Counted from the stretch's first letter, positions 43,505 to 52,467 are shown. The stretch: DNA of 64,000 nucleotides from CAZAGD01 sp964484485 (GCA_964484485.1 CAZAGD010000065.1:1-64000), one strand, 5' to 3'. Notes: a model not told the origin generated them from the letters alone. A program made the numbers and translations.

Positions 43505-44230
43505 ATGGAAGATTACACGCCTTATATTGGTCAATTATTTCAGGAAAAGACAAAATATTTGCGCTCCACCACTGGATCTTCTTGGGCTACCCAAAGAGCA
43601 GTTGCCTATGATCTTTCACCCAGGAAGATTATTCCTTTACCTAAGCCGCGCTTTGTAAAAGGATTGGATTTTTGGCAAATTCTTAAGCAGCGGCGCTCAA
43701 TTCGCGATTACCAAACAGGTTCCCTTTCATTGATTGAGCTGGCTAACCTCCTTTGGGCGACGCAGGGGTTAACTGAGGGAATGGGTTCTCCCTGGTATCG
43801 CACAGTTCCCTCAGCAGGAGCTCTCCACCCCATCGATACTTACTTAGTGATTAATCGGGTTGAGGAAGTGCCTTCCGGGATTTACTATTTCCAAGTGGAG
43901 GATTTTTCTTTGCAGGAGAAAAAAGTAGGGGACTTCTCCCGCCCAATAGCCAGCGCGGCCTTGGGACAAAAAATGGCTATGACCGCCGCTGTGGTCTTTG
44001 TCTGGGTAGCGGTTATCGATCGTTGTCGGCAAAAATATCGTCAGCGAGCTTATCGGTATATTTATTTAGACTGCGGCCACATCGGGCAAAATCTCTATTT
44101 GGCCGCCACGGCTATGAATTTGGGGTGTTGTACTATTGGTGCTTTTTTCGATGACGAAGTAAATGCTCTGATCGAGGTAGACGGTCAGGAAGAAACCACA
44201 ATTTATCTGGCCGCTATTGGTAAAATATAA
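43505..44230 (+). CDS. SagB/ThcOx-type nitroreductase-family dehydrogenase
   Basis: About 241 residues from ATG 43505 (AGGAGG eight bases upstream); TTG two codons earlier is possible. FMN-nitroreductase fold with SagB-type marks: FWQILKQRRSIRDYQTGSLSLIELANLLWATQGLT, YRTVPSAGALHPIDTYLVINRVEEVPSGIYYFQ, YRYIYLDCGHIGQNLYLAATAMNLGCCTIGAFFDDEVN. SagB enzymes oxidise azoline rings in peptide natural products, but stand-alone members are common and have unknown substrates. No YcaO or peptide precursor is nearby, so a role in RiPP synthesis is unlikely. Confidence 0.85.
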   Translation: MEDYTPYIGQLFQEKTKYLRSTTGSSWATQRAVAYDLSPRKIIPLPKPRFVKGLDFWQILKQRRSIRDYQTGSLSLIELANLLWATQGLTEGMGSPWYRTVPSAGALHPIDTYLVINRVEEVPSGIYYFQVEDFSLQEKKVGDFSRPIASAALGQKMAMTAAVVFVWVAVIDRCRQKYRQRAYRYIYLDCGHIGQNLYLAATAMNLGCCTIGAFFDDEVNALIEVDGQEETTIYLAAIGKI

Positions 44231-44240
44231 TTAAGGCAAT

Positions 44241-44774
44241 TTATTTGGGCCAAAAAACTCTATTGTTTGTTACGGGCACTCCTTCAAGTTTTAAGAGATT
44301 AGCTTTTAGAGATAAGCCTCCCGGAGCGGAGAAACCAGTCAAATGCCCATTTTGGCCTAAAATTCTATGACAAGGGACGACCAAGGGCCAACGGTTTTGG
44401 GCATTAGCCGAACCTACGGCCCGTAAAGCCTGAGGTTTCCCAATTTTCTGGGCTAACCATCGATAAGTTCGTACTTGGCCATAAGGAATCTTGGCCATGG
44501 TTTTATAAACTTTCCTTTGGAAAGGAGTCGCTGCCGTCAAATCCAAGGGGACTTGGAAAATCTTCCGCTCTCCTAAAAAATATTCTTTAAATTGGGTTTT
44601 CACTTCTCGCCAATATTCGGCATCTTCTTTACAACCGGGAAATTCAGAGGTAATCTGCTTTTTTAGTTCTTGCTTTTTTAAACCTGGAAGGTAAATGCGC
44701 TGTACCCCTTTTTTATTCCCTACTAACCCCATCCAGCCCGGGCGCACGCGAAAAATAGTATACGTGCTTTCCAT
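44241..44774 (-). CDS. ogt: Methylated-DNA-[protein]-cysteine S-methyltransferase
   Basis: About 177 residues from ATG 44774, preceded by GGAGGGGAG. The C-terminal domain holds TPFQRKVYKTMAKIPYGQVRTYRWLAQKIGKPQALRAVGSANAQNRWPLVVPCHRILGQNG, with the suicide Cys in PCHR. It removes alkyl groups from O6-alkylguanine once per molecule. The N-terminal 70 residues are shorter and unlike Ada. Converges with the SagB-type gene. Confidence 0.95.
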   Translation of the reverse strand: MESTYTIFRVRPGWMGLVGNKKGVQRIYLPGLKKQELKKQITSEFPGCKEDAEYWREVKTQFKEYFLGERKIFQVPLDLTAATPFQRKVYKTMAKIPYGQVRTYRWLAQKIGKPQALRAVGSANAQNRWPLVVPCHRILGQNGHLTGFSAPGGLSLKANLLKLEGVPVTNNRVFWPK

Positions 44775-44808
44775 TCTCCCCTCCATTTCTGTTGCAGTTA
44801 AACTGATG

Positions 44809-45051
44809 TCAGCGTCCTTTAAGCAAGTCTTTTAAACGCGATTCGTTCTGCTTTAACCCAAAACCCAAGGTATTATAGAAGCTTTCCAACCATTCGGTAA
44901 TACTCATTTTAACCTTATTCTCCACTTTTAAGCCATAGCGCCCGCAAAACTCACAAACTTGCCAGAACAAATCGCTTTTTAAAATCTCCTCTATATTATT
45001 TTTCTGTTTTTTCCCACATTTTGAGCAGATAACTTTTTTAATTACTTTCAT
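44809..45051 (-). CDS. Small zinc-ribbon-like protein
   Basis: 80 residues with two CxxC pairs, CSKCGKK at residues 9-15 and CEFCGRY at 33-39, a likely zinc knuckle, followed by a charged helix. The frame is open, sits in tandem upstream of ogt with 34 bases between, and has AAAAAGAA before the ATG, so it is probably a real gene. Function unknown; not closely recognised. Confidence 0.55.
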   Translation of the reverse strand: MKVIKKVICSKCGKKQKNNIEEILKSDLFWQVCEFCGRYGLKVENKVKMSITEWLESFYNTLGFGLKQNESRLKDLLKGR

Positions 45052-45087
45052 TTCTTTTTCACTTTCCCAAAATTTACGACGCGCAAA

Positions 45088-45287
45088 TTATTAGGCGGAG
45101 CAATTAAATATTTACGCTTAATCCCTTCAACCACCCCCCCTGTGTTCGGGTGTCAGTATGACAGTGTCGGAACGACAATCGTACCGATTCGTTCCGACTC
45201 TTATCGACTCTCCCCAGGCGTGGGGAGAAGGCCAGAATAAAGGGTTAAGAAGGGCACAGGTCATTTATTTAATGCTCCCATTAATAA
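45088..45287 (+). repeat. Family B MITE-like repeat, copy B2 (200 bp)
   Basis: Starts TTATTAGGCGGAGCAATTAA and ends TAATGCTCCCATTAATAA, an imperfect terminal inverted repeat like that of family C. Core hairpins: TGTCAGTATGACA, GTCGGAACGA (loop) TCGTTCCGAC, and CTCCCC-AGGCGT-GGGGAG. About 70 bases across the core are identical to B3 at 52329-52396. No ORF. The following 45288-45453 contains nothing I recognise. Confidence 0.85.
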
Positions 45288-45453
45288 TGCCCAAATTTTA
45301 CTGGGAATTATTAATTAACGTCAGCAAATTTTGTTAAATTTTAATGTACTTATCGTTTAAATAAGTAGATAAGTTTAGCATAGCAGAAAATGGTCATCCT
45401 GAAAATAAATATTTTCCCTTATTCTGTCCCAATTTTTCCCCAGATTCTAAAAA

Positions 45454-47088
45454 TTACTTTTTTTCTTCCTCAGCGCGCAGGGCTTTCCTTAGTATTTTGC
45501 CCACATGGGATTTAGGAAGTTCTTCTCGAAATTCTACAATGGTAGGTGCTTTATAGCGGGCCAAGTTTTGGCGGCAGAAATCGATGATCTCTTCGGGAGT
45601 GGATTTTTCTCCTTTCTTTAAAACGACAAAAGCTTTGACTGTTTCTCCCCGGTAAGGGTCAGGAACCCCGATGACGCACGCTTCCATTATTTTGGGGTGC
45701 ATGTAGAGAACTTCTTCTATTTCTCGGGGGTAAACATTATAACCGCCGCAAATGATCATATCTTTTTTGCGGTCCACAATATAGAAATATCCTTCTTCGT
45801 CCATCCGGGCTATGTCTCCAGTATAAAGCCATCCTTGGCGAAGAGTTTGGGCGGTTTCTTCAGGCCGATTCCAATACCCTTGCATTACTTGGGGTCCTCT
45901 AAGGCAAAGTTCGCCCTCCTCCCCCGGGGGTAGCTCCCGTTCTCCTGATTCCAAGTCCACAATTTTGGCATCTGTGTCAGGTCGCGGAAGGCCTATGCTG
46001 CCAATTTTGCGTTTGCCAAAGAAAGGATTGCCATGAGTCACTGGTGAAGCTTCCGTAAGGCCATAGCCTTCGCTGATTTTCCCGCCAGTTATTTCTTCGA
46101 ACCGCTTTAAGGCTTCTACAGGCATAGGAGCGGATCCACAACTGCATACTTTAATAGAGGAGATATCATATTCTTTTAGCCGGGGATGATTGATCAAAGC
46201 AATATACATAGTGGGTACTCCTGGAAACCGAGTTGGCCGGTATCTGTTTATTGCCTCTAAAGTATCGTCGACTTGAAATCTGGGCAGTAAGATAATAGTT
46301 GCGCCCAAGTAAATAGCTTCATTCATGGCTACGGTCATTCCGTAGACATGGAAAAATGGCAACACGGCCAGCATCCGCTCTTTGCCCATTTGGATTTCGG
46401 GGTTCCAGCTTACACATTGTTGCACATTGGCCACTAAATTAAAATGGGTTAGCATAGCTCCTTTACTTAAGCCGGTGGTACCTCCGGTGTATTGTAAGAG
46501 AGCCACATCTTCTGCGACCACTTTTATCTGGGGTAGAGAAAGTTTTTCTCCCGCCGTCCAAAGCTCTTTTAAGGCAAATGTTCCCGTCTGCTTATCTATT
46601 GGCGGAGAGGAAGGTAAATTGGCAAGAGAAGCATCGCGAAAATCCGTTAAAATAATTCTCTGCAAGCCTACTTTCTCTTTGACCGCGGCTAAACGAGGGT
46701 AAAATTCTTGCCCCGCAATAATATTGGCTACCCCCGCATCTTTAAGCTGAAACTCTAACTCTCTTTCCACATACATAGGGTTCACATTAACCACTACGCC
46801 CCCTATTTTTAATATGGCATAATAAGCGGCAATATATTGCGGACAGTTGGGGAGCATAATAGCTACTCTCTCTCTCGGCCCAAGACCAAGCTGGAAAAGA
46901 GCGGCCGCCAGATCGCGAGCCTTTTGAGCTAATCGGCGATAAGTTATTCTTTCTTCTTGAAAAATGACGGCCAGATTTTCGGGAAACTTTGCGGCTGCTT
47001 CATCAAGGAAATAAGTTAAGGGAACACGGTGGTAATCAAGATGAAAGGGTACACCTTTATCGTAAAACTTTAACCAAGGCTTTTGCAT
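45454..47088 (-). CDS. AMP-forming long-chain or aromatic acyl-CoA ligase
   Basis: About 544 residues from ATG 47088 (GGAG seven bases upstream); the longer reading overlaps livF. ANL-family motifs: ALLQYTGGTTGLSKGAMLTH (P-loop), GYGLTEASPVTHGNPF, GWLYTGDIARMDEEGYFYIVDRKKDMIICGGYNVYPREIEEVL and KSHVGKILRKALR with the catalytic Lys. It activates a carboxylic acid to its CoA ester. Directly downstream of the livKHMGF importer, with a 28-base gap, so the ligase may activate the imported acid. Confidence 0.92.
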   Translation of the reverse strand: MQKPWLKFYDKGVPFHLDYHRVPLTYFLDEAAAKFPENLAVIFQEERITYRRLAQKARDLAAALFQLGLGPRERVAIMLPNCPQYIAAYYAILKIGGVVVNVNPMYVERELEFQLKDAGVANIIAGQEFYPRLAAVKEKVGLQRIILTDFRDASLANLPSSPPIDKQTGTFALKELWTAGEKLSLPQIKVVAEDVALLQYTGGTTGLSKGAMLTHFNLVANVQQCVSWNPEIQMGKERMLAVLPFFHVYGMTVAMNEAIYLGATIILLPRFQVDDTLEAINRYRPTRFPGVPTMYIALINHPRLKEYDISSIKVCSCGSAPMPVEALKRFEEITGGKISEGYGLTEASPVTHGNPFFGKRKIGSIGLPRPDTDAKIVDLESGERELPPGEEGELCLRGPQVMQGYWNRPEETAQTLRQGWLYTGDIARMDEEGYFYIVDRKKDMIICGGYNVYPREIEEVLYMHPKIMEACVIGVPDPYRGETVKAFVVLKKGEKSTPEEIIDFCRQNLARYKAPTIVEFREELPKSHVGKILRKALRAEEEKK

Positions 47089-47116
47089 ATTTTTTTCTCC
47101 ATTCCTGGGCAAAAAT

Positions 47117-47827
47117 TTATATGCCAATATAAGCCTGCTTTACCTTTTCTTCATTCAGCAAACTTTGGGCTTCTCCCGTTAAGACAACTTCCCCTGTTTC
47201 TAAGACATAACCACGATGGGCAACATTTAAGGCTAAAACCGCATTTTGCTCTACGAGCAAGATAGCCGTGCCTTGCTGGTTAATTTCCTTGATGACTTCG
47301 AAGATCCGGTTGACCAAGAGCGGAGCAATCCCCAAAGAAGGTTCATCCAGCATCAATAAGATAGGACGAGCCATAAGTGCGCGGCCAATGGTAAGCATCT
47401 GTTGTTCGCCCCCGCTCAAGGTTCCGGCCAGCTGTTCTTGTCTTTCTTTTAATACGGGGAAAAGTTCATAGATGCGCTCAATCGTCTCGGCCATCCCCTT
47501 TCTCTCATTTCGACGCACATAAGCGCCTAAAATTAGATTTTTATAAACGGTCAATTGGGGAAATAATTTTCTGCCTTCAGGACAATGAGAAATACCTAAT
47601 CGGACGATTCTTTCAGGGGGCAAATTATCTATTCTCTTCCCCAAAAATTCTATGGTACCTTTTCGGGGCTCAGTGAGTCCGGAAATGGTGCGTAATAGAG
47701 TGGTCTTCCCTGCTCCGTTGGCCCCTAAAATAGCCACTAACTCCCCTTGCGCCATTTCCATAGAAATTCCGCGTAGGGCTTGGGCTCGACCGTAGAAAAC
47801 TTCCACTTCCCTTAATCTAAGCAACAT
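47117..47827 (-). CDS. livF: Branched-chain amino acid ABC transporter ATPase LivF
   Basis: 236 residues. Walker A GANGAGKTT, LivF marks LFPQLTVYKNLILGAYVRRN, signature GTLSGGEQQMLTIGRALMARP, Walker B LLMLDEPSLGIAP, and the H-loop region EQNAVLALNVAHRGYVLETGEVVLTG. Overlaps livG by 11 bases. Imports branched-chain or, in other members, aromatic acids. Confidence 0.95.
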   Translation of the reverse strand: MLLRLREVEVFYGRAQALRGISMEMAQGELVAILGANGAGKTTLLRTISGLTEPRKGTIEFLGKRIDNLPPERIVRLGISHCPEGRKLFPQLTVYKNLILGAYVRRNERKGMAETIERIYELFPVLKERQEQLAGTLSGGEQQMLTIGRALMARPILLMLDEPSLGIAPLLVNRIFEVIKEINQQGTAILLVEQNAVLALNVAHRGYVLETGEVVLTGEAQSLLNEEKVKQAYIGI

Positions 47828-48590
47828 AACTCTTCCCCAAATAAGCTTCGATGACCCTTCTATCTTTTCCTACATCTGCTGGCTTTCCTTCCGCGATTTT
47901 TTGACCATAACTCAAAACCATCACTCTTTGCGGCAGCTCCATGGCTACTTTCATTTTATGTTCAATCAATACAATAGTAATCCCCTGGTCATTGATCCTG
48001 GCAATTAAGGAGATGAGGTCGTTTATCTCCTTAAGGTTGACACCTCCGGTGGGCTCATCTAAGAGAAGTAAGCACGGTTCCGTCGCCAGGGCCATGCCAA
48101 TAGATAACCTCTTTTGCGCTTCTTGGGTCAAGGTGCTGGCTAATACATTTCTTTTTTCTGTCAGACCTATAAAATTTAATATATCTGCAGCTTTTTCTTG
48201 AGCAATTTTTTCTTCCTCTTGGAAACTACGGCTGTTTATTAAAGTGCCAAGGAGTGGAGCTTTGGCCCGTAAACGACAACCAATTTTTATATTTTCCAAA
48301 ACAGTTTCTCTACCGAATATAGAAGTAATTTGAAAAGTGCGCGCAATCCCTTTTTGAGCTATGGTAAAAGGTTTTAGATGAGATATATCTTCTCCTTTAA
48401 AGGTGATTTTGCCTTTAGTGGGCGCCAAAAAACCCGTAATCACATTGAAGAGCGTGGTTTTCCCTGAACCATTAGGCCCAATGATGCTAAAAATTTCCCC
48501 TTCCTTTACGTAAAAGCTCAAGTCAGCAATAGCGCGCAGACCACCGAAATCTTTACAAAGGCCTTCTACTTCCAGAATCTTCCGGTTCAT
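47817..48590 (-). CDS. livG: Branched-chain amino acid ABC transporter ATPase LivG
   Basis: 257 residues. Walker A GPNGSGKTTLFNVITGF, signature STLTQEAQKRLSIGMALAT (LivG-type, with TQEA in place of SGGQ), Walker B LLLDEPTGGVNLKE, H-loop EHKMKVAMELPQRVMVLSYGQKIAEG. The signature motif deviates from LSGGQ, where LivG is usually LSGGQQR, which may affect activity. Overlaps livM (ATGA). Confidence 0.93.
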   Translation of the reverse strand: MNRKILEVEGLCKDFGGLRAIADLSFYVKEGEIFSIIGPNGSGKTTLFNVITGFLAPTKGKITFKGEDISHLKPFTIAQKGIARTFQITSIFGRETVLENIKIGCRLRAKAPLLGTLINSRSFQEEEKIAQEKAADILNFIGLTEKRNVLASTLTQEAQKRLSIGMALATEPCLLLLDEPTGGVNLKEINDLISLIARINDQGITIVLIEHKMKVAMELPQRVMVLSYGQKIAEGKPADVGKDRRVIEAYLGKSYVA

Positions 48591-49576
48591 TTTCTTGCTT
48601 TTAAGAATAAATTAGCGGCCAGGAGATGGACTCCCCCCATGATACCTCCCCGCAAGAAAATAACAATAATAATTAACAAAAACCCATAGGCGACTAAGCG
48701 GGGAAAAGCCATCCCATGTAAAAGTTCGCTAATAACGGTTAAGCTAAAAGCCCCGATTATGGGCCCGGCCATTGTGCCTAAGCCGCCGATTAGACAGTAG
48801 ATGAGGATCTCAAAGGTTACATGGTAATCAGAAATCTCTGGGCTAAGAAAACCTATATAAGAAGCATATAAGCCACCGGATAGGCCAGCGAAAAACACGC
48901 TAATTAAAAATGATTGTAATTTGGTAAATAAGGTGTTAATCCCTAGAGATTCAGCCAACTCTTCATTTCCGCGAACAGCCAGAAAAGACCTCCCAATCAT
49001 AGAATTTACTATTCTTCTAATAATCAGCAAAGTCAAAATTAGGAAGGAAAAAACCAGATAATAATTAGCAGTCATCGTGGTAAAATTAATTTCTTTTCCA
49101 AATGGGAACGGAATAGGTGTTGGCCTGGGAATGCCCAGCAATCCCCTAACTCCTTCGGTAAGACCCTCCCAGTTTTCGATGATTACGGTAACGATGACAT
49201 TGAAACACATCGTTCCTATAGCGTAGTAGGAACCTTTGGTCCGAAAAGCAAGCAGACCAATGAAAAATCCAATGGCCACGGTTATAGAGCAGGCCATAAT
49301 TAGGGCCAGCCAGAAATTAATTCCTAACTTTAACATTAATAAACCTGTGCTATAGGCACCAATTCCAAAAAAAGCCCCATGGGCTAAATTAACTTGCCCC
49401 GTATAACCCATAATAAGATTCATAGAGGCGGCGGCTATTCCCCAAATACCGCACATGATCAAGATATGCATATAAAAACGGCTGCTGACGAAAAAAGGTA
49501 TGGTGGCCACCACTATAATGAAGATAATATAGGCCAAATTTCTGGAAATGAAATTACTGAATTTTGTTTGCCTCAT
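48587..49576 (-). CDS. livM: Branched-chain amino acid ABC transporter permease LivM
   Basis: 329 residues, about nine helices. GYTGQVNLAHGAFFGIGAYSTGLLMLKLGINFWLALIMACSITVAIGFFIGLLAFRTKGSYYAIGTMCF is the LivM pattern, with SFLAVRGNEELAESLGINTLFTKLQSFLISVFFAGLSGGLYASYIGFLSPEI and GGLGTMAGPIIGAF. Overlaps livH by four bases. Confidence 0.95.
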   Translation of the reverse strand: MRQTKFSNFISRNLAYIIFIIVVATIPFFVSSRFYMHILIMCGIWGIAAASMNLIMGYTGQVNLAHGAFFGIGAYSTGLLMLKLGINFWLALIMACSITVAIGFFIGLLAFRTKGSYYAIGTMCFNVIVTVIIENWEGLTEGVRGLLGIPRPTPIPFPFGKEINFTTMTANYYLVFSFLILTLLIIRRIVNSMIGRSFLAVRGNEELAESLGINTLFTKLQSFLISVFFAGLSGGLYASYIGFLSPEISDYHVTFEILIYCLIGGLGTMAGPIIGAFSLTVISELLHGMAFPRLVAYGFLLIIIVIFLRGGIMGGVHLLAANLFLKARK

Positions 49577-50430
49577 TTAGCCCCAAAGAGTCCCGTTGGT
49601 CTTATGGCCAAAACAGTAACCAAGACACCAAAGGAGAAAACTTCGTTATAAGCTGTACTGATATAACCCCCGCTTAGACTTTCCACTAACCCTAAAATAA
49701 ACCCACCTATGATGGCTCCGGGAATACTCCCCATTCCGCCTAAGATAATAATTACAAAAGCTTTAAGGATGACTGGCCCGCCCATTCCTGGGTAGACTAA
49801 ATGGATAGGGGAAATTAAAGCGGCAGCTATGGAGGCCAAGCCGGTGCCCAAAGCAAAAACTATCATGCGCACGCGATTTACACTAATTCCCATGAGCAAG
49901 GCGCCTTCGCGATCTTGAGCCGTAGCTTCTATAGTGGCGCCGATGGTAGTTTTTTTAATAAAGAGCTGCAGAAGAATAATTAGCAGGATAGTAACGGTGA
50001 TAATGATTATTCTTTGTAAAGTAATTGTGAGGCCCATTACTTGGAAGGCCTCATAATGAACCGGGGGGAATCTTTTAAAGTCTGGGCCAAAAATATGTAA
50101 AGCCCCATCTACAAATATAAAGATTAGTCCAATGGCGGCTATAAAAGAATTTAAAGGAGATTCTTTGATCAAAGGCCGGTAAACTAAACGTTCTACTAAC
50201 ACTCCGATGGCTGCTAAGGCGATCATGGCCAGCATCATGGCCAGCCAGTAATTGAATCCCATTTGGGTGGCCAACAGAAATGTCAAATAAGCTCCGGCCA
50301 TATATAAAGCCCCATGAGCAAAATTAGGAATATGTAATATTCCATATTCCAAGGTAAGTCCCAAGGCCACCAATGAATAGATGCTGCCCAGCATTATGCC
50401 GTTTAAAACTTGCTGGATAAACAGCGCCAT
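49573..50430 (-). CDS. livH: Branched-chain amino acid ABC transporter permease LivH
   Basis: About 285 residues from ATG 50430; the longer reading begins with TTG within a repeat remnant. Stretches: MALFIQQVLNGIMLGSIYSLVALGLTLEYGILHIPNFAHGALYMAGAYLTF, RLVYRPLIKESPLNSFIAAIGLIF, TTIGATIEATAQDREGALLMGISVNRVRMIVFALGTGLASIAAAL and ILGGMGSIPGAIIGGFILG. Forms the channel with LivM. Confidence 0.94.
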   Translation of the reverse strand: MALFIQQVLNGIMLGSIYSLVALGLTLEYGILHIPNFAHGALYMAGAYLTFLLATQMGFNYWLAMMLAMIALAAIGVLVERLVYRPLIKESPLNSFIAAIGLIFIFVDGALHIFGPDFKRFPPVHYEAFQVMGLTITLQRIIIITVTILLIILLQLFIKKTTIGATIEATAQDREGALLMGISVNRVRMIVFALGTGLASIAAALISPIHLVYPGMGGPVILKAFVIIILGGMGSIPGAIIGGFILGLVESLSGGYISTAYNEVFSFGVLVTVLAIRPTGLFGAK

Positions 50431-50468
50431 TTCTGCATCATCTTTTCCATTAAAATTTTTAGTGTAGA

Positions 50469-50487
50469 GCAAGGGTTTATCCCTTGC
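50469..50487. repeat. Hairpin remnant of a family C palindrome
   Basis: GCAAGGGTTTATCCCTTGC is a 7-base stem with a 5-base loop, in the 92-base gap between livK and livH. It resembles the family C palindromes. It lacks a T-run, so is unlikely to be a terminator; it may still stabilise the livK message. Confidence 0.4.
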
Positions 50488-50564
50488 CCTGGATGAGATA
50501 ACTTTGAAGTTTATTCTCTTTATTTTTCAAGCAGAGATAAGAAAATTATAAAGATAAATAGATC

Positions 50565-51770
50565 TCACTTCGGCGTCCAAGTAGCGCCATACTTTTGGTA
50601 CCAGGGGCGCGGATCAATATCAACTGGTTTGCCAAATTTTCCCTCATCCACTTCCATGGCGAAGTAACCGGATAAAAATTGCCCTTCTTTAGTCATGGTA
50701 TGAATGCCTCGGATAGCATGTTTGCCCACGGGTAGAACTTGCGGCACTGCCTCCATTATTTTATACACATCTGTTACAGTTCCCGCTTTCTTCATGGCCT
50801 CGGCAAAAATATACATAACTTCATAGTTGAAGGCTGATTCGGAAGTGGGAATAGTGTTAAATCTCTCTCTGTGTCTTTTGGAGTAATCTTGCATAAGCGG
50901 CAAAGGCATCATACCCACAGGACATACTCCCGTACTGGGGGAGATTAGTTTGAGTGGGGTTACTTTCTCCATCTCGTCCAGTTTACACTGGGATCCGAGA
51001 ACAAAACCGCCCTTAAAGCCGAGTTCTCGCGCTTGCGATATAATCATGGCCGAAGGTTCTGAAGGGCCATAAAGGAAGATACAATCTGGCTTAGCGGCCA
51101 AAACTTTCGTTAGGTAAGGATAAAAGTCGGTCACTTTGGCATAATCAGCCGGGGCGTTAGCCACTATCTGCCCACCTTTGTCTTTCCAGAGAACCTCAAA
51201 AATTTGTTCGGCCAGTTTCCCTGATTCATGAGTACCACAAAGTAAGGCACCTTTGCGCCACCCCTTTTGCCAGCCCAGCTCGATTACTCCAGAATTATAA
51301 AAACCCATGGACATAGGTGCTTTGACCAATAACCTATTCCCCTGCTGCAATACAGCCGGATTATCAGTATAACCATGAATAATGAATTTTTCTTGTTCAT
51401 TAAACTTCAGCATCCCTAATATGCCGCCGGCATGGGGACAAAAGATAAAAGGAGGTTTATGCAACTCGATTAAACGCCGGGCGTTGGTTACTGTATCAGC
51501 CGGTTTATAGCGATCATCTAAGGCTATTACTTTAAAAGTATATTTTTTACCCCCAACGGTAATCCCACCGGCAGCATTTATCTCTTCCACGGCCATTTCT
51601 AAACCCTCTAAGTTATTTCGACCGTATTTAGCTGCTCCTCCGCTCAAAGGTCCGGTATAGCCCACGTTAATTACATCGGCCAAAACCATAGAAAGATTGC
51701 CCATAAACGACGTTAAGATAAGAATTATTAAAAAGTTTATAATTTTTTTAAAATTTTTCCCCCCACCCAT
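50565..51770 (-). CDS. livK: Branched-chain-amino-acid-type ABC transporter substrate-binding protein
   Basis: About 401 residues from ATG 51770 (AAAGGGGG six bases upstream). A signal peptide ends LVLADVINVG-like at about residue 35. Mature protein: NVGYTGPLSGGAAKYGRNNLEGLEMAVEEINAAGGITVGGKKYTFKVIALDDRYKPADTVTNARRLIELHKPPFIFCPHAGG, typical of periplasmic binding proteins of the Liv class. The ligand is uncertain; the downstream acyl-CoA ligase suggests an acid other than a branched-chain amino acid. First gene of the cluster. Confidence 0.88.
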   Translation of the reverse strand: MGGGKNFKKIINFLIILILTSFMGNLSMVLADVINVGYTGPLSGGAAKYGRNNLEGLEMAVEEINAAGGITVGGKKYTFKVIALDDRYKPADTVTNARRLIELHKPPFIFCPHAGGILGMLKFNEQEKFIIHGYTDNPAVLQQGNRLLVKAPMSMGFYNSGVIELGWQKGWRKGALLCGTHESGKLAEQIFEVLWKDKGGQIVANAPADYAKVTDFYPYLTKVLAAKPDCIFLYGPSEPSAMIISQARELGFKGGFVLGSQCKLDEMEKVTPLKLISPSTGVCPVGMMPLPLMQDYSKRHRERFNTIPTSESAFNYEVMYIFAEAMKKAGTVTDVYKIMEAVPQVLPVGKHAIRGIHTMTKEGQFLSGYFAMEVDEGKFGKPVDIDPRPWYQKYGATWTPK

Positions 51771-51956
51771 AACCATCCCCCTTTCTTATTTAATTTTTTT
51801 ATTTAAAAGGTAAAGTTATATAACTAATTTATTAGCGGACCCCCCTGACCTCTTTATCTCTACTTAGCCAGAAGATAAAACCCAACATTCAATTATATTC
51901 TCGGAGCAAATTACCATTTTTGCCAAACAATTTCAAGCAAAACTTAATTGGCAAAG

Positions 51957-51996
51957 TAATATCTCACTGAAGGTTAGAAACTTTAACTTTTTTGGC
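51957..51996 (+). repeat. Dispersed repeat E, copy E2
   Basis: GTAATATCTCACTGAAGGTT then AGAAACTTTAACTTTTTTGG, matching 22722-22760. Part of a repeat-dense 820-base gap (51771-52596) with no gene. Confidence 0.55.
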
Positions 51997-52085
51997 TACA
52001 AATGAGGCATGTAGCCATTATTACATGGGTTTTAAATAAGGCATTTGGTAGCGGAGTATGGCGTAGGCCAAGGGTTCATCCCTTG

Positions 52086-52269
52086 CCGAAAAGAGGCAAG
52101 CCCTAAGGGCTTGCCCTACGAGAAATTAAAAAAACCTCAAATGTAGGGCAAGGGCTTGTCCCTTGCCGCATTTGGTTTTATTTCTTATATGTAATTACGA
52201 CACAATTTCATTGGGGAAAGTAGATAAAGCCAGACCACGGAGTAAGATAAGAGTGATAGCTGTAAATAT
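52086..52269 (-). repeat. Family C repeat, copy C3 (reverse; left end decayed, right end interrupted)
   Basis: Reverse-orientation copy of C1/C2: GGCAAGCCCTAAGGGCTTGC, ACGAGAAATTAAAAAAACCT, GTAGGGCAAGGGCTTGTCCC and GTAATTACGACACAATTTCA all recur. Its terminal repeat is cut after GTAAATATTTATT, where family B copy B3 begins; a matching fragment TTGCTCCCAGTAATA resumes just after B3 (near 52468). An extra CAAGGGTTCATCCCTTG hairpin lies left of it near 52067. Confidence 0.75.
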
Positions 52270-52467
52270 TTATTACTCGGAGCAATTAATTATTTACACT
52301 TATGCCCCTCACCCTCCCCCCGTGGTCGGGTGTCAGTATGACAGTGTCGGAACGACAATCGTACCGATTCGTTCCGACTCTTATCGACTCTCCCCATGCT
52401 TGGGGAGAGGGTTAGGGTGAGGGGTTGAAAACGGCGGATGTCATATATTTATTGATCTCATTAATAA
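52270..52467 (+). repeat. Family B MITE-like repeat, copy B3 (198 bp, apparently inserted in C3)
   Basis: Starts TTATTACTCGGAGCAATTAA and ends CTCATTAATAA. The interior folds as four nested arms: outer CCCCTCACCCT (52305-52315) with AGGGTGAGGGG (52414-52424); TGTCAGTATGACA (52331-52343); GTCGGAACGA (52346-52355) with TCGTTCCGAC (52369-52378); CTCTCCCC (52388-52395) with GGGGAGAG (52402-52409). The core equals that of B2. 52468-52596 shows nothing else but the C3 remnant. Confidence 0.85.

Noticed and set aside
43505..44230. RiPP (azole peptide) cluster around the SagB-type gene
   Set aside because: No YcaO cyclodehydratase, E1-like protein or precursor peptide nearby.
52163..52420. 85-codon plus-strand ORF
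   Set aside because: Spans the C3/B3 repeat junction; no ribosome site, no recognisable domain.
52305..52424. tRNA gene in the cloverleaf-like family B core
   Set aside because: It has four stems but no tRNA box A/B sequences, no anticodon loop geometry and no CCA end; arms differ in length from tRNA.
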